The position numbers were made by a program, and so were the translations under genes. A stretch of DNA of 64,000 bases from assembly GCF_002878395.1 (NCBI RefSeq), contig NC_061116.1, positions 118,925,019-118,989,018 on the forward strand, read 5' to 3'. Source of the DNA: Capsicum annuum (lineage: Eukaryota; Streptophyta; Magnoliopsida; Solanales; Solanaceae). The notes below the pieces were generated by a model. It was not told where the DNA came from and did no database searches. It saw only the letters and a program-made list of their open reading frames with translations. Shown here piece by piece: positions 22,158 through 33,767 of the stretch; position 1 is the first letter of the stretch; each line of letters begins with the position of its first letter.

Positions 22158-22945
22158 TTTGTCCCTGTAGTAAATAAATTCTCAAAAGTTTTTCCAGATC
22201 ATCTCTCAGGAATACCACCTGATAGGGAGATAGATTTTGGCATAGATGTGTTGCCAGACACCCGTCCCATCTCTATTCCTCCATATATAATAGCTCCAGC
22301 AGAGTTGAAAGAGTTGAAAGAGCAGCTAGCCAACCTCCTAGATAAAGTTTTCATCCGTCCTAGTGTTTTCCCCTGGGGTAAATCTGTACTTTTTGTGCAA
22401 AAGAAAGATGGTTCCCTGCGTATGTGCATAGATTACCGCTAGTTAAACAAGGTCACTATCAAAAATAAGTATCCGCTTCCTAGGATTGATGATCTGTTTG
22501 ACCAACTTCAGGGTGCTAAGCGTTTTTCTAAAATAAACCTTCGTTCAAGATATCATCAATTGAAAGTTAGCGAGTCAGACATTCCCAAAACAGCTTTTCG
22601 AACTAGATATGGTCATTATGAATTCCTAGTCATGTCCTTCGGTTGACTAACGTCCCTGCATCCTTCATGGACCTAATGAATGGGGTCTTTCGACAGTTTC
22701 TAGACTTTTTTGTCATAGTTTTCATTGATGATATCTTGGTCTATTCTAAAAGTGAGGAGGACCATGCCAATCACCTCCGAATTATCCCCCAGACTCTCAA
22801 AGATCATAGGTTGTATGCAAAGTTCTCCAAGTGTGAATTCTAGTTAAAAGCTATTGCTTTCTTGGGGAATATTGTGTCTAGTGGGGGGATTAAGGTTGAT
22901 ACCCAAAATGTTGAGGCAGTGAGGAAATGTCCTAAACCCACGACT
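22158..22945 (+). pseudogene. gypsy B reverse transcriptase
   Basis: Frames carry, in order, [65 protein letters not shown], and the catalytic box [19 protein letters not shown] (22720-22780), with both aspartates intact. It continues with [10 protein letters not shown]. Breaks: TAG at 22441, a frameshift at about 22645 producing a TGA, and TAG at 22843. The enzyme makes cDNA from element RNA; this copy cannot. Confidence 0.9.
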
Positions 22946-23029
22946 CCAACAGAAGGTTCATAGAGAGATTTTCTTCCATAGCTTCACTACTTACTAAGTT
23001 GGCTCAGAAAAAGGTGGTCTTTGTGGTCT

Positions 23030-23460
23030 GACTCTTGTGAGAATAGTTTTGAGAAGTTGAAAGACAAGTTGACTACTGCTCCTATTTTGACTCTTCCAGA
23101 AGGTACAGAAGGTTTTGTTGTATACTGTGATGCATCCCGAGTTAGACTTGGGTGTATTCTTATGCAACACGTAAGGTAGTGGCTTATGCATATAGGCAGT
23201 TGAAGGTGCATGAGCGGAACTACCCCACTCATGACTTAGAGTTAATGGCTGTGGTTTTTGCACTTAAGATCTGGCGGCACTATTTGTATGGGGTTCATGT
23301 TGATATATTTACTGACCATAAAAGTTTACAGTATGTTTTTTCATAGAAAAAATTGAATCTCAGGCAGAGGCGATGGTTGGAACTTTTAAAGAACTATGAT
23401 ACGAGCTTGCACTATTATTCGGGAAAGGCAAATGTGGTAGTCAATACCCTCAGCAGGTTA
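23030..23460 (+). pseudogene. gypsy B RNase H
   Basis: EKLKDKLTTAPILTLPEG, then [11 protein letters not shown] with the first catalytic aspartate, a frame change near 23175, then [20 protein letters not shown] with the catalytic glutamate, [13 protein letters not shown] with the next aspartate, and the C-terminal YSGKANVV. The domain would remove the RNA strand during reverse transcription. Between 22945 and 23030 the RT connection is frame-shifted. Confidence 0.88.
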
Positions 23461-23469
23461 TTATGGGCA

Positions 23470-24620
23470 GTCTTTCTCATGTTAAGGGAGAGAAGAGGGA
23501 GATGGTGAAGGATATTCACCGGCTTTTAAATCTAAAAGTACGACTCTTGGATTCCAAAGATGGGGGAATGGTTGTTCATGAGATAGCTAAATCTTTCCTT
23601 TGTGCAGAAGTTAAAGAGAAGCAGGTTGAAGATCCCATCTTGATGTAGATCAAGAAAGATATGGGTCAACAGAAGGTGATATCTTTCAAAATTGGTGGTG
23701 ATAGTATATTGAGGTATCAGGGTAGATTATGTGTACCAGATGTTGATGGTTTGCTAAAGATAATCCTTGATGAAGCTCACACTTTGAGGTATGTTGTTCA
23801 CCCAGGCTCTACTAAGATGTAGCATGATCTGAAATCTATGTATTGGTGGAATAATATGAAGCGTGATGTGGCTAACTTTGTTTCTAAGTGTTTGAATTGC
23901 CAACAAGTTAAAGTAGAGCATATGAGGCCGGGTGGTTCTTCCCAAGAAATAGCCTTGCCCTTATGGAAGTGGGATATGATTAATATAGACTTCATTACAG
24001 GACTCTCGAAGTCCTGAAACCAGTATGATTCTATATGGGTAATTGTAGATAGGATGACCAAGTAAGCCCACTTTCTGCCTGTCAGGACTAACTATTCGGG
24101 AGAGGATTTTGCTAAGATGTTCATTACAGAAATAGTTTGTTTACATGGGGCACCTGTGTCTATCATATCCGACCGAGGTACATAATTTTATTCTCGGTTT
24201 TGGAGATTTTTTTTGAGAGGTTTAGGTACCTAAGTCAACCTAAGTACTGCTTTTCATCCTCAGACTGATGGGCATACTGAGCGCACCATTCAGACCCTTG
24301 AGGATATGTTGAGGGCCTGTGTAATTGATTTTAAAGGTAGTTGGCTGGAACACCTGCCCCTGATAGAGTTCATGTGTAGTAATAGTTTCCATTCCAGTAT
24401 TAAGATGGCACCACTTGAGGCATTGTATGAGAGAAGATGTAGGTTACCAATAGGGTGGTATGTAGTGGGTGAGACGCAAATGTTTGGGCCTGATTTTGTT
24501 CATCAGGAAATGGAGGATGTGAAAGTCATTAGATAATGACTTAAGACAGCTCAGAGTCATCAGAAATTCTACGCCAATGTTAGGAGAAGAGATCTAGAGT
24601 TTGAGGTTGGAGATTGGGTA
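23470..24620 (+). pseudogene. gypsy B integrase
   Basis: The zinc-binding part is present (DEAHTLRYVVHPGSTKM, then CLNCQQVK at about 23890-23915). The core has all three catalytic residues in context: WDMINIDFITGL (first D, about 23975), SIISDRGT (second D, about 24160) and [14 protein letters not shown] (E, about 24275). Stops fall at 23646, 23819, 24016, 24062, 24183, 24229 and 24534. The enzyme would join cDNA to host DNA. Domain order after RNase H identifies a gypsy rather than a copia element. Confidence 0.9.
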
Positions 24621-24659
24621 TTTCTCAAGTTTTCTTCCATGAAGGGAGTTATATGATTC

Positions 24660-25075
24660 GAGAAGAAAGGTAAGTTGAGTCCTTGCTATGTAGGGCCATA
24701 CCAGATTGTCAGAAGGATTGGTGGTGTTGTGTATGAGTTAGAATTGCCTGCCAGTTTGGGTTCTATTCATTCGGTATTTCATATATCTATGTTGAAGAAG
24801 TGTATTGGAGACCATTCTTTAGTGTTGCCTGTTGAAGAAATCAAAGTGACAGACTCCTTATCCTATGAAGAAGGGCATATAGAAATTTTAGATCGCCAAG
24901 TTAGAAGATTGAGGAACAAAGAGATAGCTTTAGTTAAAGTGTTATGGAGAAATCAGAAAATTGAAGAAGCAACTTGGGAATCGGAAGTTGACATGAGAGC
25001 TAGATACCTAAACCTTTTTGATCCAATGGATGACGAAATTGAAGGTACAATCCTTGCCTTATTCTTTCTATGCCT
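24660..25075 (+). pseudogene. gypsy B integrase tail and chromodomain
   Basis: The frame from 24675 gives PCYVGPYQIVRRIGGVVYEL and SIHSVFHISMLKKCIGD, the conserved gypsy integrase tail, then SLSYEEGHIEILDRQVRRL and a chromodomain-type segment VKVLWRNQKIEEATWESEVD near 24935-24995. This C-terminal module marks the chromovirus branch and is thought to guide insertion into heterochromatin. The frame stays open to 25154, past the end of the module. Confidence 0.88.
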
Positions 25076-25136
25076 TAATATGTTTGAAATTATGCTTGTC
25101 TGTGTCCCGCATCAACATTCGTGGATGAATGTTCCC

Positions 25137-25149
25137 AAGGGGGGGTTAT
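25137..25149 (+). promoter_or_regulatory. Polypurine tract of gypsy B
   Basis: AAGGGGGGGTTAT directly before the LTR start TGTAACGCCCC. The preceding GAATGTTCCC phrase is conserved at 41182-41192 and, inverted, at 21172-21182. Confidence 0.8.
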
Positions 25150-27275
25150 TGTAACGCCCCAAAGTTTTTCCTAGCTAAATTTTTGTAGATTCATCCAAAA
25201 GCGGACACTCGGTGAAGGAGTTATGGTTAATTTAAGTCCTAGTCGTAAAACACTGTCATTCTTGTCCTTGGTGCATTGCAGAAAGGGTGTAAATGATGAT
25301 GGTCAATTTTTAGTGAGATTCAATGATGGTGGCACGTCGTGGAGTGGGCCAAATTGCCATTTGTCAATTTCAGTGAGCCACCATGATAGTGGCGCATCGC
25401 AGTAGCCCATAAGATAGGGTTCCCAGTTTAAAATTTTCCAATTTTGTTCAGAAATTTACAAGGGTAGTTTGGACTTTTTTCCAAGTCTCTTAAAATGCTC
25501 AAACAGGAGATTAAGACCTCTACAAACATAGTATTCGACATTCTTAAGATTTTCCTCAAAATAAAAACCCTAGTTCATATACTTCTCCTCCAAGAAACTC
25601 AAGATTCAACCATGGGTTTTCAAAATTTATCGGAGATTTGGAATCCTCAAACCATAGGCTTCAAGGATCATCCATTATTCTTTATAATTGAGGTACGCGG
25701 GGTTTTTCTAAAAGTCTCATGGTCATATAAATCATGATTTTAAGAAAGGGGTTTCGAATTTATGAATATATTCATGTTTTAAAAGCGTTGATGATATGGT
25801 TTTGGTCTTTAGGCTTTTCCCCAAATTGATTTGAAATTATATATATATTGTAAGCATGTGTTTTAGGGTTGATGACTGAATTGAGATCATGATTCATGAA
25901 AAATCCCTCTCTTGTGATGATTTTCATTTACTTATGATATACTATGAAGTCGTTTGAATGCATCTTGAAAAACATGTTATGAAATGTCTTGAATAATGTT
26001 ATAGTTAGATTATGATTTTGATTTCAAAAGAGAGAGGGTTGTTTATGTTGATGAATGTTGAACATAATCATATAATGAAAGGGGTTGCATGGTTTGTTAA
26101 AGATTACATAGCCACCACTTGTTATTGAAAGGATGGGAATTTTGCATAGTTTTGACTTATGTTTTTCGGAACATGAATTTCCTTCGTTAAATTGCATGTT
26201 TGGGTAGTCTGAACTATGTTTAATGAAAAATCATCCGTGATGAAATATGGCTAAGAAATAGGACTTGCAAGTCTTGGTGTGACGACACCAATCAAGATTA
26301 TGCCATGATAATTCAGAACAGAATAAAACCCATGTTTAAAATCAGACTTTTCAGATGTTAAAACTAGAAAAATGCTTGATTCAGAACAGGATAAAATTGG
26401 GCATAAAGAGAGTTTAGGTGATTCCCCAAAGAAGGCATAATCTCAGACAATTCATTGCCCGAACTCGTGATTTGCCGACCTGGGTACATTATATTACGCT
26501 GGCCTAGTGCCGTGTGGCGTGCCAGAATTAGAAACTCTAACCCTTGCGGCACACTCGAGTTGGAGGCTTCCCTATCGAGTCAATAGCGGATTTCATATAG
26601 CCCGTGAGATTTCAGAATTGTAGGAGTGTACCACCTAACTCAGAAGTAATACAAGATCAGGCATTGCATTGACTAAAATGATTTATGATTTCAGAAAGTG
26701 CCCATGTGTTTAGAACTATTTCATGTGTGATATTTTGACCAATTGCTCTCCAATTATTATACATACATACATACATATATATATATATACACACACACAC
26801 ACAAAAGCTTTATTTTGGATTAATTTGTGTACTAGTACATCTGTATTGACCCCCTCCCTCCAGGTTCTAAGGCACAGTCTAGGGGTCCTAATAAGCAGTA
26901 GATTTCATCAAACTGGAGTGAAGAGTACTAGTTGGTGAGCCTTCTAGATTTCAGAAGGCTTAGTTTCTTTCAGACAATTATTATTTATTATAGTTTTGGT
27001 CTACTGGGGGCGTTGTCCTAGTTTTCAGATAGTTGTTATTTAATCATGTAGTAGAGATTTCGCAGACGGTTTTCAGACGGTGTTTAGTTGATATTGGATT
27101 TTATTCCTCATTGTTAAACTAAATTTAGATTATGACCATGTTTCCATAGCAGATTTTATTTCCTCATTTTCTATTTATATATGAATGGTGTATATGATTA
27201 CAAGTTAGAAGGGCTCTCGGGCCTTCATGGTTCGGGATGTCCGTCACGGCCATGGCCCTGGTTTGGGTTGTGATA
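25150..27275 (+). repeat. 3' LTR of gypsy B (2126 bp)
   Basis: Begins TGTAACGCCCC and ends GGGTTGTGATA, the end shared with the inverted copy at 20895 (TGTCATGACCC). It contains an AGGTACGCGGGGTTTTT motif at 25691, a CATA/TA/CA microsatellite at 26759-26802, and the 3' block that matches the inverted fragment from 27047 on. No target duplication is seen, as the left end is rearranged. Confidence 0.85.
26759..26802. repeat. Compound microsatellite (CATA, TA, CA)
   Basis: CATACATACATA passes into TATATATA and then ACACACAC within the LTR. Simple repeat. Confidence 0.85.
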
Positions 27276-27753
27276 GAAAAAGCGTTAGAATAAAAAAAAT
27301 TGAAGAAGTACCAAATTTTAAAAATTTTTAAGTACATAATATGAATATAATCAATGATTTTATAAAGATTTAACTTTAAAAATACAAAAAGATTTGAATA
27401 TAGAAAAAAAAAAAGGTACGACAAATATGGTTCAAATTGATGCGTCTCTCTTAGTCTCTGACAATAAAAAAAAGGTACTGCATGACAAACGCAAAAGTAA
27501 TGATTCATCAACCAATTGAAACTTCTGGTGGCAAAATATATATGTGCTTACACTAAAATATATGTATATATTTACATTATTATATTAAAGCGTGAAAAAT
27601 CTTTGAAAAGTGATTTAAACTTTTATACTTTTTTAAAAATCTCCGCAATAGATAAAATCATTTAATTTTAAATAATCATATATTACACGTGCGAGGCATG
27701 TGTAGTTAAACTAGTATATATATCTTTGTGTGTGTCTCACAAATAGATGCTTT
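27276..27753. other. AT-rich spacer
   Basis: About 480 bp after the gypsy B LTR with poly-A runs and no assignable frame or repeat. Confidence 0.5.
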
Positions 27754-28083
27754 AAGTTAAATGTAAAAAGGTCATATTTGACCTTATAGTTTCAAAAATA
27801 AGTTATATTTGTCATTCATTATACTTTTTTCAACATATTTATTATTTTCTTCCAACTTTAAGGTAATATTTTTTCTTGTACTTTAAAAAAGGGTCATACT
27901 TATTCTCCACGATATTACATCCCTTAGCTTCAACATATTTATCCTTTTCATCCAACTTTAAGATCAGATTTGTCCCTGTACCAAAAAAAGTCATATTTAC
28001 CCCTCTTGCATTAAATTCTGATGTCTCATTTTAATTTTCCAATATGGAGCCTATGTGGCATATTTTTTCAATTAAATCTATTA

Positions 28084-29402
28084 GGGTAAAGACACCATTT
28101 TCACTCTAAACTATACCTGAAAAGTTGAAGACACACTTAAACTATTAAAGATACCTAATACATACTTGAACTGCTTAAAAGTGAATTTTTATGCACCCCA
28201 AAATTGATGTGCCAAAAATAATTAATTAAAATAAAAGATGGAGCGTGGGTAATATAATTAAAGTAAAAAAAATTAAAAAATTAAAATCTTCTTTCCTACC
28301 AAGCATCCTCTTCTTCACCACCGCCCCACCCTCCACCCCCACTTCCCCAACAAATCTTTTTCTTCAAACCTCACTTGTTGTTGTCGTCTACTTTTTTTTT
28401 TTCAATTAATTCTTACTGGTGATTGAAACTTCTATTTCTTTGAAGAACTTTTTTCATCAATCTGATTTTTTTTCTTACTCCATTGTTGATTTTTCATTCA
28501 ATTTCATCACATCTTTCTTCACTTAACTCACCACCATCAATTTTATCAATTCCCATAAACATCAATTCATCACCTGCAATCACAAATTTCATCAATTCCA
28601 CCAACAAATTCATCGCTCGACCCACCACCATCAATTTTATCACTTGTCAGCATTAATTTCATCATCTAATTCACTATTATTAATATAAATACCTCAATTA
28701 TTTTTTGATTGATAGAATAGTAATGCGAAGAACAATTCGATTATCAATTTTATTGAGAGCTATAAAGAATGACTGATTTTAATTTATTTTTAGTCTGGCG
28801 AATTTTATATTTCAATACTCTATCGAATTTTTGTCAGGCTGATTTCAACTTTCAAGCTTTTCTCTTTCAGTCTCTCTTTCTCTCTCCCTCTCTCTCATTA
28901 TCTAGACTCATTTTATGTCTCTTCCATCACTCTAAAAAAAATATCATCTCGTTGGAAAATTGATTAAGAAGGAGAAAAAAAGGGTTAGAGATGGATGACA
29001 AAGTTAGAAGAAATTGAAAAACAGAAGGCGATGGCAGTTTTGTTGGTGGTTTGTAAAGTTGATGGCGGTAATTATTTAGTGATTTGGATTTACTTATGAT
29101 GATGATATCAAAATCAATGGAGGTTTTGAGATAGGTATAGAAGAAACTGAAGAAGGAAAAAGTTTAAATTAAAAAGAAAAGAAAAAGTAGGAAAAATAAT
29201 AATCTTTATTCTCTGCATTGATGTGACACTGATGTAGCGTGCGCGTTTGAAACACCCCACCTTATGAGGGTGGTATAACACTTTAGAAGGTGGAGAAAAA
29301 TTTACTTTTAAGTAGTACAAGAGTGTAAGAGGTTGCTTCAATAGTTGAAGTGTGTCTTTGGCTTTTCGGATATAGTTTAGTGTAGAAATGATGTCTTTTC
29401 CC
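28084..29402. mobile_element. Inner Mutator-like element (1319 bp)
   Basis: Inverted ends of at least 120 bp: 28084 begins GGGTAAAGACACCATTTTCA and the complement of 29402 begins GGGAAAAGACATCATTTCTA; both continue with ACACTTAAACTATT/ACACTTCAACTATT. An exact 9 bp duplication AATCTATTA lies at 28075-28083 and 29403-29411. The interior (28300-29200) is CT- and poly-T-rich with CACCACCATCAATTTT phrases; I see no convincing gene in it. Confidence 0.92.
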
Positions 29403-29411
29403 AATCTATTA

Positions 29412-29812
29412 ATTCATTAAACTCTTTCAATCCGACTAATACGGCCCACTAAAAAGTTAAAATCCAAAAACTTCATCATTTATTTATGGTGGATATGATT
29501 CAACACTCAAATTTTGTTTAAATTAAAACTCAATTTATGTTATTGCAAGGGTAATTGTTGTTTCAATAATTTTTATTTATTGCATTGATTTCTAATTTGA
29601 AAGCAATTATCTTTTATTTGTTATAATTGCAATTTTCTAACTTAGAAAATTAGCTCAATAAATAAAAATTATTGGAACAACTATTACCTATCATAATAAC
29701 AAAAATGAGTCTTAATTGGACGAAGTTTGAGTGGTGAAATCACATCCACCATGAATGAATAGTGAATTTTTTGAATTTTAATTTTAGGTGATCGGAGTAA
29801 AAGAGTTTATTG
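29412..29812. mobile_element. Foldback (long inverted repeat) element, about 400 bp
   Basis: Two arms of about 180 bp face each other: CATTAAACTCTTTCAATCCG at 29415 against the complement of 29812-29793 (CAATAAACTCTTTTACTCCG), and TTCAATAATTTTTATTTATT against its complement near 29675. The whole element can fold into one hairpin. No target duplication found. Lies next to the inner MULE, inside the outer one. Confidence 0.8.
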
Positions 29813-29857
29813 AGTTGGTAGATTTAATTAGATAAATATATATCGTGGAGGCGACAC

Positions 29858-31397
29858 TGTAATACCCCGTGTCTGGAAGCCACTATACAACATACGACTC
29901 ATTTTCTCGAGTCGTACATACTTCATATGAGTCGTATATAGTGTGTCGTACCCATAACAGTGTGGGGTGAATTGAGTTCTTTTCAAGTTATGAGTTGGCC
30001 CTAGAAATCATCAAGCATGGTATGAGTCGTATGAAGATGATTCGTAAGATCAGTGGCCTAGGTTCTCTAAGTTTCTGTCCAAGTTACTAGTGAGGGGCTA
30101 CAAGTCGTATTGTAATGTTACTAGTCGTAGGTTTAGAATCGTATGTTGATCAGTGTGTACTATCTTGATCCTGCCAAGCATACGAGTCATGAGGCTAACT
30201 CTTACCTTCACCATACGAGTCTTATAGTTAACTCCTGAAGACTGGCGATCAATTTCTGTGATGTTTAGTGAAAGGGACTTTTGGTATTTTCCCCTCTATT
30301 AACTCCCAACCCATGACTTATAACCTAAAATGGAGCATTATTTTCCTCCACTGTCAATAAATTAACAATATTTTCCTTCTCCTATCTTCAAGAGCATAAA
30401 GATTAGGGTTTCTCTCACCAAGTCATCTTTCAAGTCTCAAAGTTCAAGCTCTCTTCACAAGTCAAGCAATTCCAGGTATGTGGGGTTTATGAAAAAGGTT
30501 ATTCTTTCATTCTTATTCCCAAAAAGAATGGTTTCAAGATTGAATTTACTTGTTTTAAATTAGGATTCATACCCAAATAACCATGTTCTTGAAGTATGAC
30601 ATCACCATGTGATAAAATTTTTTAAGTGTATCAAGGTTTACATATATTCATGTTTTGACTTATCAAATTTATATTGTGATTTGAATTTTATTATCTTGAA
30701 TAAGATGTTGAAATATTTCAAGGTGATTATTGAGAATAATGTTTTGTTATGAATTTCTATGAAATAAAGCATGAATTCCAAGTCCTAAGTACAAGTTTTG
30801 AGTTTACAAGAAGTTTATGCTCTTAAGCTCCATAGATATGTTCTATAACAAGATTTAAAGAAAGATTGATCTTTTGATCTAAAGATAAGACATGAAATCC
30901 ACAACTGTTCATCTTGATTACGATTTTAAGTAAAGAGAAGTATAACTGGTTTTCATTCTATAAACCCTTATGCTATTATAAGGTGGATTTCTTAAGTATG
31001 AGCATATATGTATTCTGGGAGTACTATTTAGCACCGAGAAGGAAATGCAGATGAGCGTATACTAAATTCCTAGAAACTATGAGCCACCATAGTTTAAACT
31101 TTTTTCTAATATAGATAAAGTATAGTGATCACTCAAGTTAAGGTTATATACCAATGACGAGGGTAAAACAGCTCTCCCCAGCGTGGGTAATACATTGGAC
31201 TCCATGCTATCTCACATGGTTATGTCAGTTAGAAGAATCTCCCATAAGAAAAAATAAAAGTAAATATTTTAGAAACTAACTGCTATGGCTCACTAAGCTT
31301 ATTCATATGATTCATTATCCATATTTTATGTTCTTGTAGTCTTCAATTTTACTCAAGTCCAAGGTGAGTCATTTACGCTTAGCATGCATTATTTGAA

Positions 31398-31441
<44 letters not shown>

Positions 31442-31840
31442 GTTCTTTTTTTACTTATGCATTCACCCCTACATACTCAGTAATTTCTGAAGTACTGACT
31501 CATATATATGTCTTTACTTATGCATTATAAGATAACTAGGTTCTGCTGCTCGTTTTCAGCAGCACGATTGACTATGGGCATCATCACCTATATCCTAACA
31601 TTTGGTGAGTCCTCATAGTCTGAGGACCCAGCTTATCAGATTCCTATTTATTGATGAAAGTGTTTTAGTTACTTGAATTCCGTTTATGTTTGGGTCTGCT
31701 GGGGTTTGGCCCAGTGGCTCTCTAGTTAGCAGCATAGGCTTGTCAGACTGTGTATGTTTTAAGTTCAAGGAGTTTGTTTAAGGTTTTCAAAGTTAAAGAT
31801 TTATATTAATCCATGAAGGTGGAACTTCTGGGGCGTTACA
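29858..31840 (+). repeat. Solo gypsy LTR (1983 bp)
   Basis: Starts TGTAATACCCCG and ends GGGGCGTTACA, like the LTR of gypsy D (ends at 54023), with no internal sequence or second LTR. Flanking pentamers are GACAC and TTCAC, three of five matching. An AGGTATGTGGGGTTTATG motif lies at 30474-30491, and a TA run at 31404-31440. The 5' part has repeated TACGAGTCGTAT-like phrases on both strands (29890-30230). Solo LTRs arise by recombination between the two LTRs. Confidence 0.8.
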
Positions 31841-32216
31841 TTCACAAAGGAAAATAAAGGTGGAGCATGGGAATTACATAATAGGGATAATATGTCTCTT
31901 TTGAGAGTATGAGGATAAATATGATCTTAAAAGTTAAATGAAAAGGACAAATATATTGAGTACATGAGGATCTAATGTTAAAGGGAAAAGGTGTACATGG
32001 GTAAATATGACTCTAAAGTTTGATGATAAGGGAAAATATTTTGAAAAAGTAAATGAATGACAAATATAATTTACTTTTGAGAGTACAAGGGTAAATATGA
32101 TCCTTTTTCATAAGTTAAATAACAACACTAAATAAGAGCATAAGTGTATGGACCCACTAAAATTTCTCTCTGTTAAGAGAACTAAGGGATAAAAATTCTA
32201 AATTTTCTTAACGAAA

Positions 32217-33767
32217 TATCACGACCCAAAATTTGAGGTCATGATGACATCTACCTGACCCAGCTTTGGTAGATAAGTCAATCGCCCAGAAACAAAGAAA
32301 ATTGAAATGTAGCTAAAAATGGAAATAAACGAGACTTCTAAAATGAAGTCAGGTCAACACATGTATAAACATAGAAGAAGTTTGAAATAAATACCATAAA
32401 ACCCCAAACATCTAGTGTCATAAGTGTAGAGCATCTAAATATAACTCTGAAAATATGAAAACTACAAATATCTCTCTGTAAAAGCAAGTACAATTGTATA
32501 GAAAGATAAGAAAGGTTTGGAGTCAACTCCAGAATATGAGAGCATGCCAGTACATCAATCACCATCTTGGACATGCATGAACTAGCTACTGCACCTTGTA
32601 CTTGTATTAGGATCTATATCGAAAGGGCATAATAGGGGTCAGTGTGGTCCACTTGTACTCAGTAGGTATCATAGACCGCCTGAGCAAAGCAAAAAATAAT
32701 ACAAGTAAAGAAACATTATGAGTACGTCACCTGAAAATAGAAAAGTTTCCAAATGGTATCAAACACCATCTCCACCAATAGATCTAGTATATATACGAAA
32801 CCAAATAGAAGTAGAGATTTACGAAGGTACATAAAAACTGATTGTATGCGAAGAAATACAAAAAAGTATATGCAAATGCAATACAATGAATGATGAAGTG
32901 AATAGTTGAAAGTCATAATGTGACTTTTTGTATACACTTATTGAGCTGCACTTCTCCCAAAATAGGACCCATTGGGGGCTCACAACTTGCATACTTTCTC
33001 AAAATCTCAACCCACATCTTTGACTTGTGTTGACGGATCTAGGTTTTATGAAAACATCTTATTCTCTTTCAAAGCAGTGTTCCATAATGGTACCGATATC
33101 TCATGAGTGTGTATGTATGAAATGAGGATATAATTCTAACAATCAAATCATTATGAAGATAACAAATCCATTTCGTACGTGTATAAGTGAATCCATAAAT
33201 TAGCTCAATATTACAACATTTCATGGTATCAGTTGTAGTTTGGAACCATTGAAATCAGTATGCATGTAAGACATCATTTATATCATCTTAATCCATAACA
33301 TTTCTATTATGATAAAGGCAAACAATGCTCAATAAGGTCTAAATATCTATTCAAGCCCCTGCCTGGACATCACATTAAGAATTAAGGCATTAAATGCACA
33401 ATAAGGCTAATGATGTTAAATAAAGCCCCCTGCACGGGCAACACATAATGTATAATATCACAAGTTAACAAAAATAAAAATAAAAATCCCCACACAAGCA
33501 TACAACAATAACAATAATTTTTTCCAAACCCATAGCATGCTTTACTTATTTACTTACTACCTAGCACAGTCTGAAGAAAGTTAAGACATAAACTACCTCG
33601 AAACATCAAAATTCAAGCGTAAAGTCCTTAAACATGGAGCCTTTCACTTTTGAACGGTCTTGAAATCAATTAAGACATAAAAATATAATATCTACACATT
33701 AAATGAAAGATAATTATACCCATGCCGACTATATTTAAGATGAGTCCAAAATAGATTAAAAAAATTT
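32217..33767 (-). repeat. LTR fragment, minus orientation
   Basis: On the minus strand it ends TTTGGGTCGTGATA (complement of 32217-32230), like the gypsy B LTR end. The CTGAGTACAAGTGGACC phrase (complement of about 32650-32670) is in keeping with plant gypsy LTRs. No coding frame. The other end is not defined; sequence type changes at about 33767. Confidence 0.5.

Larger units (their letters stand above)
21459..27275 (+). mobile_element. Ty3/gypsy element B (chromovirus-like), 5' truncated
   Basis: Starting in the gag-protease linker, it carries protease, RT, RNase H, integrase and a chromodomain-type tail in gypsy order, then a purine tract and a 2126 bp 3' LTR. The 5' LTR, primer site and almost all of gag are missing; in their place is an inverted 3' end. 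Pol is close to collinear with an active element but is interrupted by many stops and a few frameshifts. Many of the stops fit C-to-T or G-to-A change, as expected from cytosine methylation and decay. Confidence 0.9.
27763..32111. mobile_element. Outer Mutator-like element with nested insertions
   Basis: The ends are long inverted repeats of roughly 270-310 bp. 27765-27850 (AAAAAGGTCATATTTGACC, then TTATATTTGTCATTCATTATAC) matches the complement of 32108-32020 (AAAAAGGATCATATTTACCC, then TTATATTTGTCATTCATTTAC). An exact 9 bp duplication AAGTTAAAT flanks it at 27754-27762 and 32112-32120. Removing the inner MULE, its duplication and the solo LTR leaves about 1 kb. No transposase is visible, so it is non-autonomous. 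Confidence 0.9.

Noticed and set aside
21459..25150. An endogenous plant pararetrovirus as the source of the RT, RNase H and protease
   Set aside because: An integrase with HHCC and DDE residues and a chromodomain-type tail follow RNase H, and LTRs are present, so it is a Ty3/gypsy retrotransposon. No movement-protein or viral coat-type domain is seen.
27164..27511. 115-codon minus-strand frame across the gypsy B LTR end
   Set aside because: Begins in poly-A/T sequence and continues antisense into the LTR; no domain, hydrophobicity due to poly-T.
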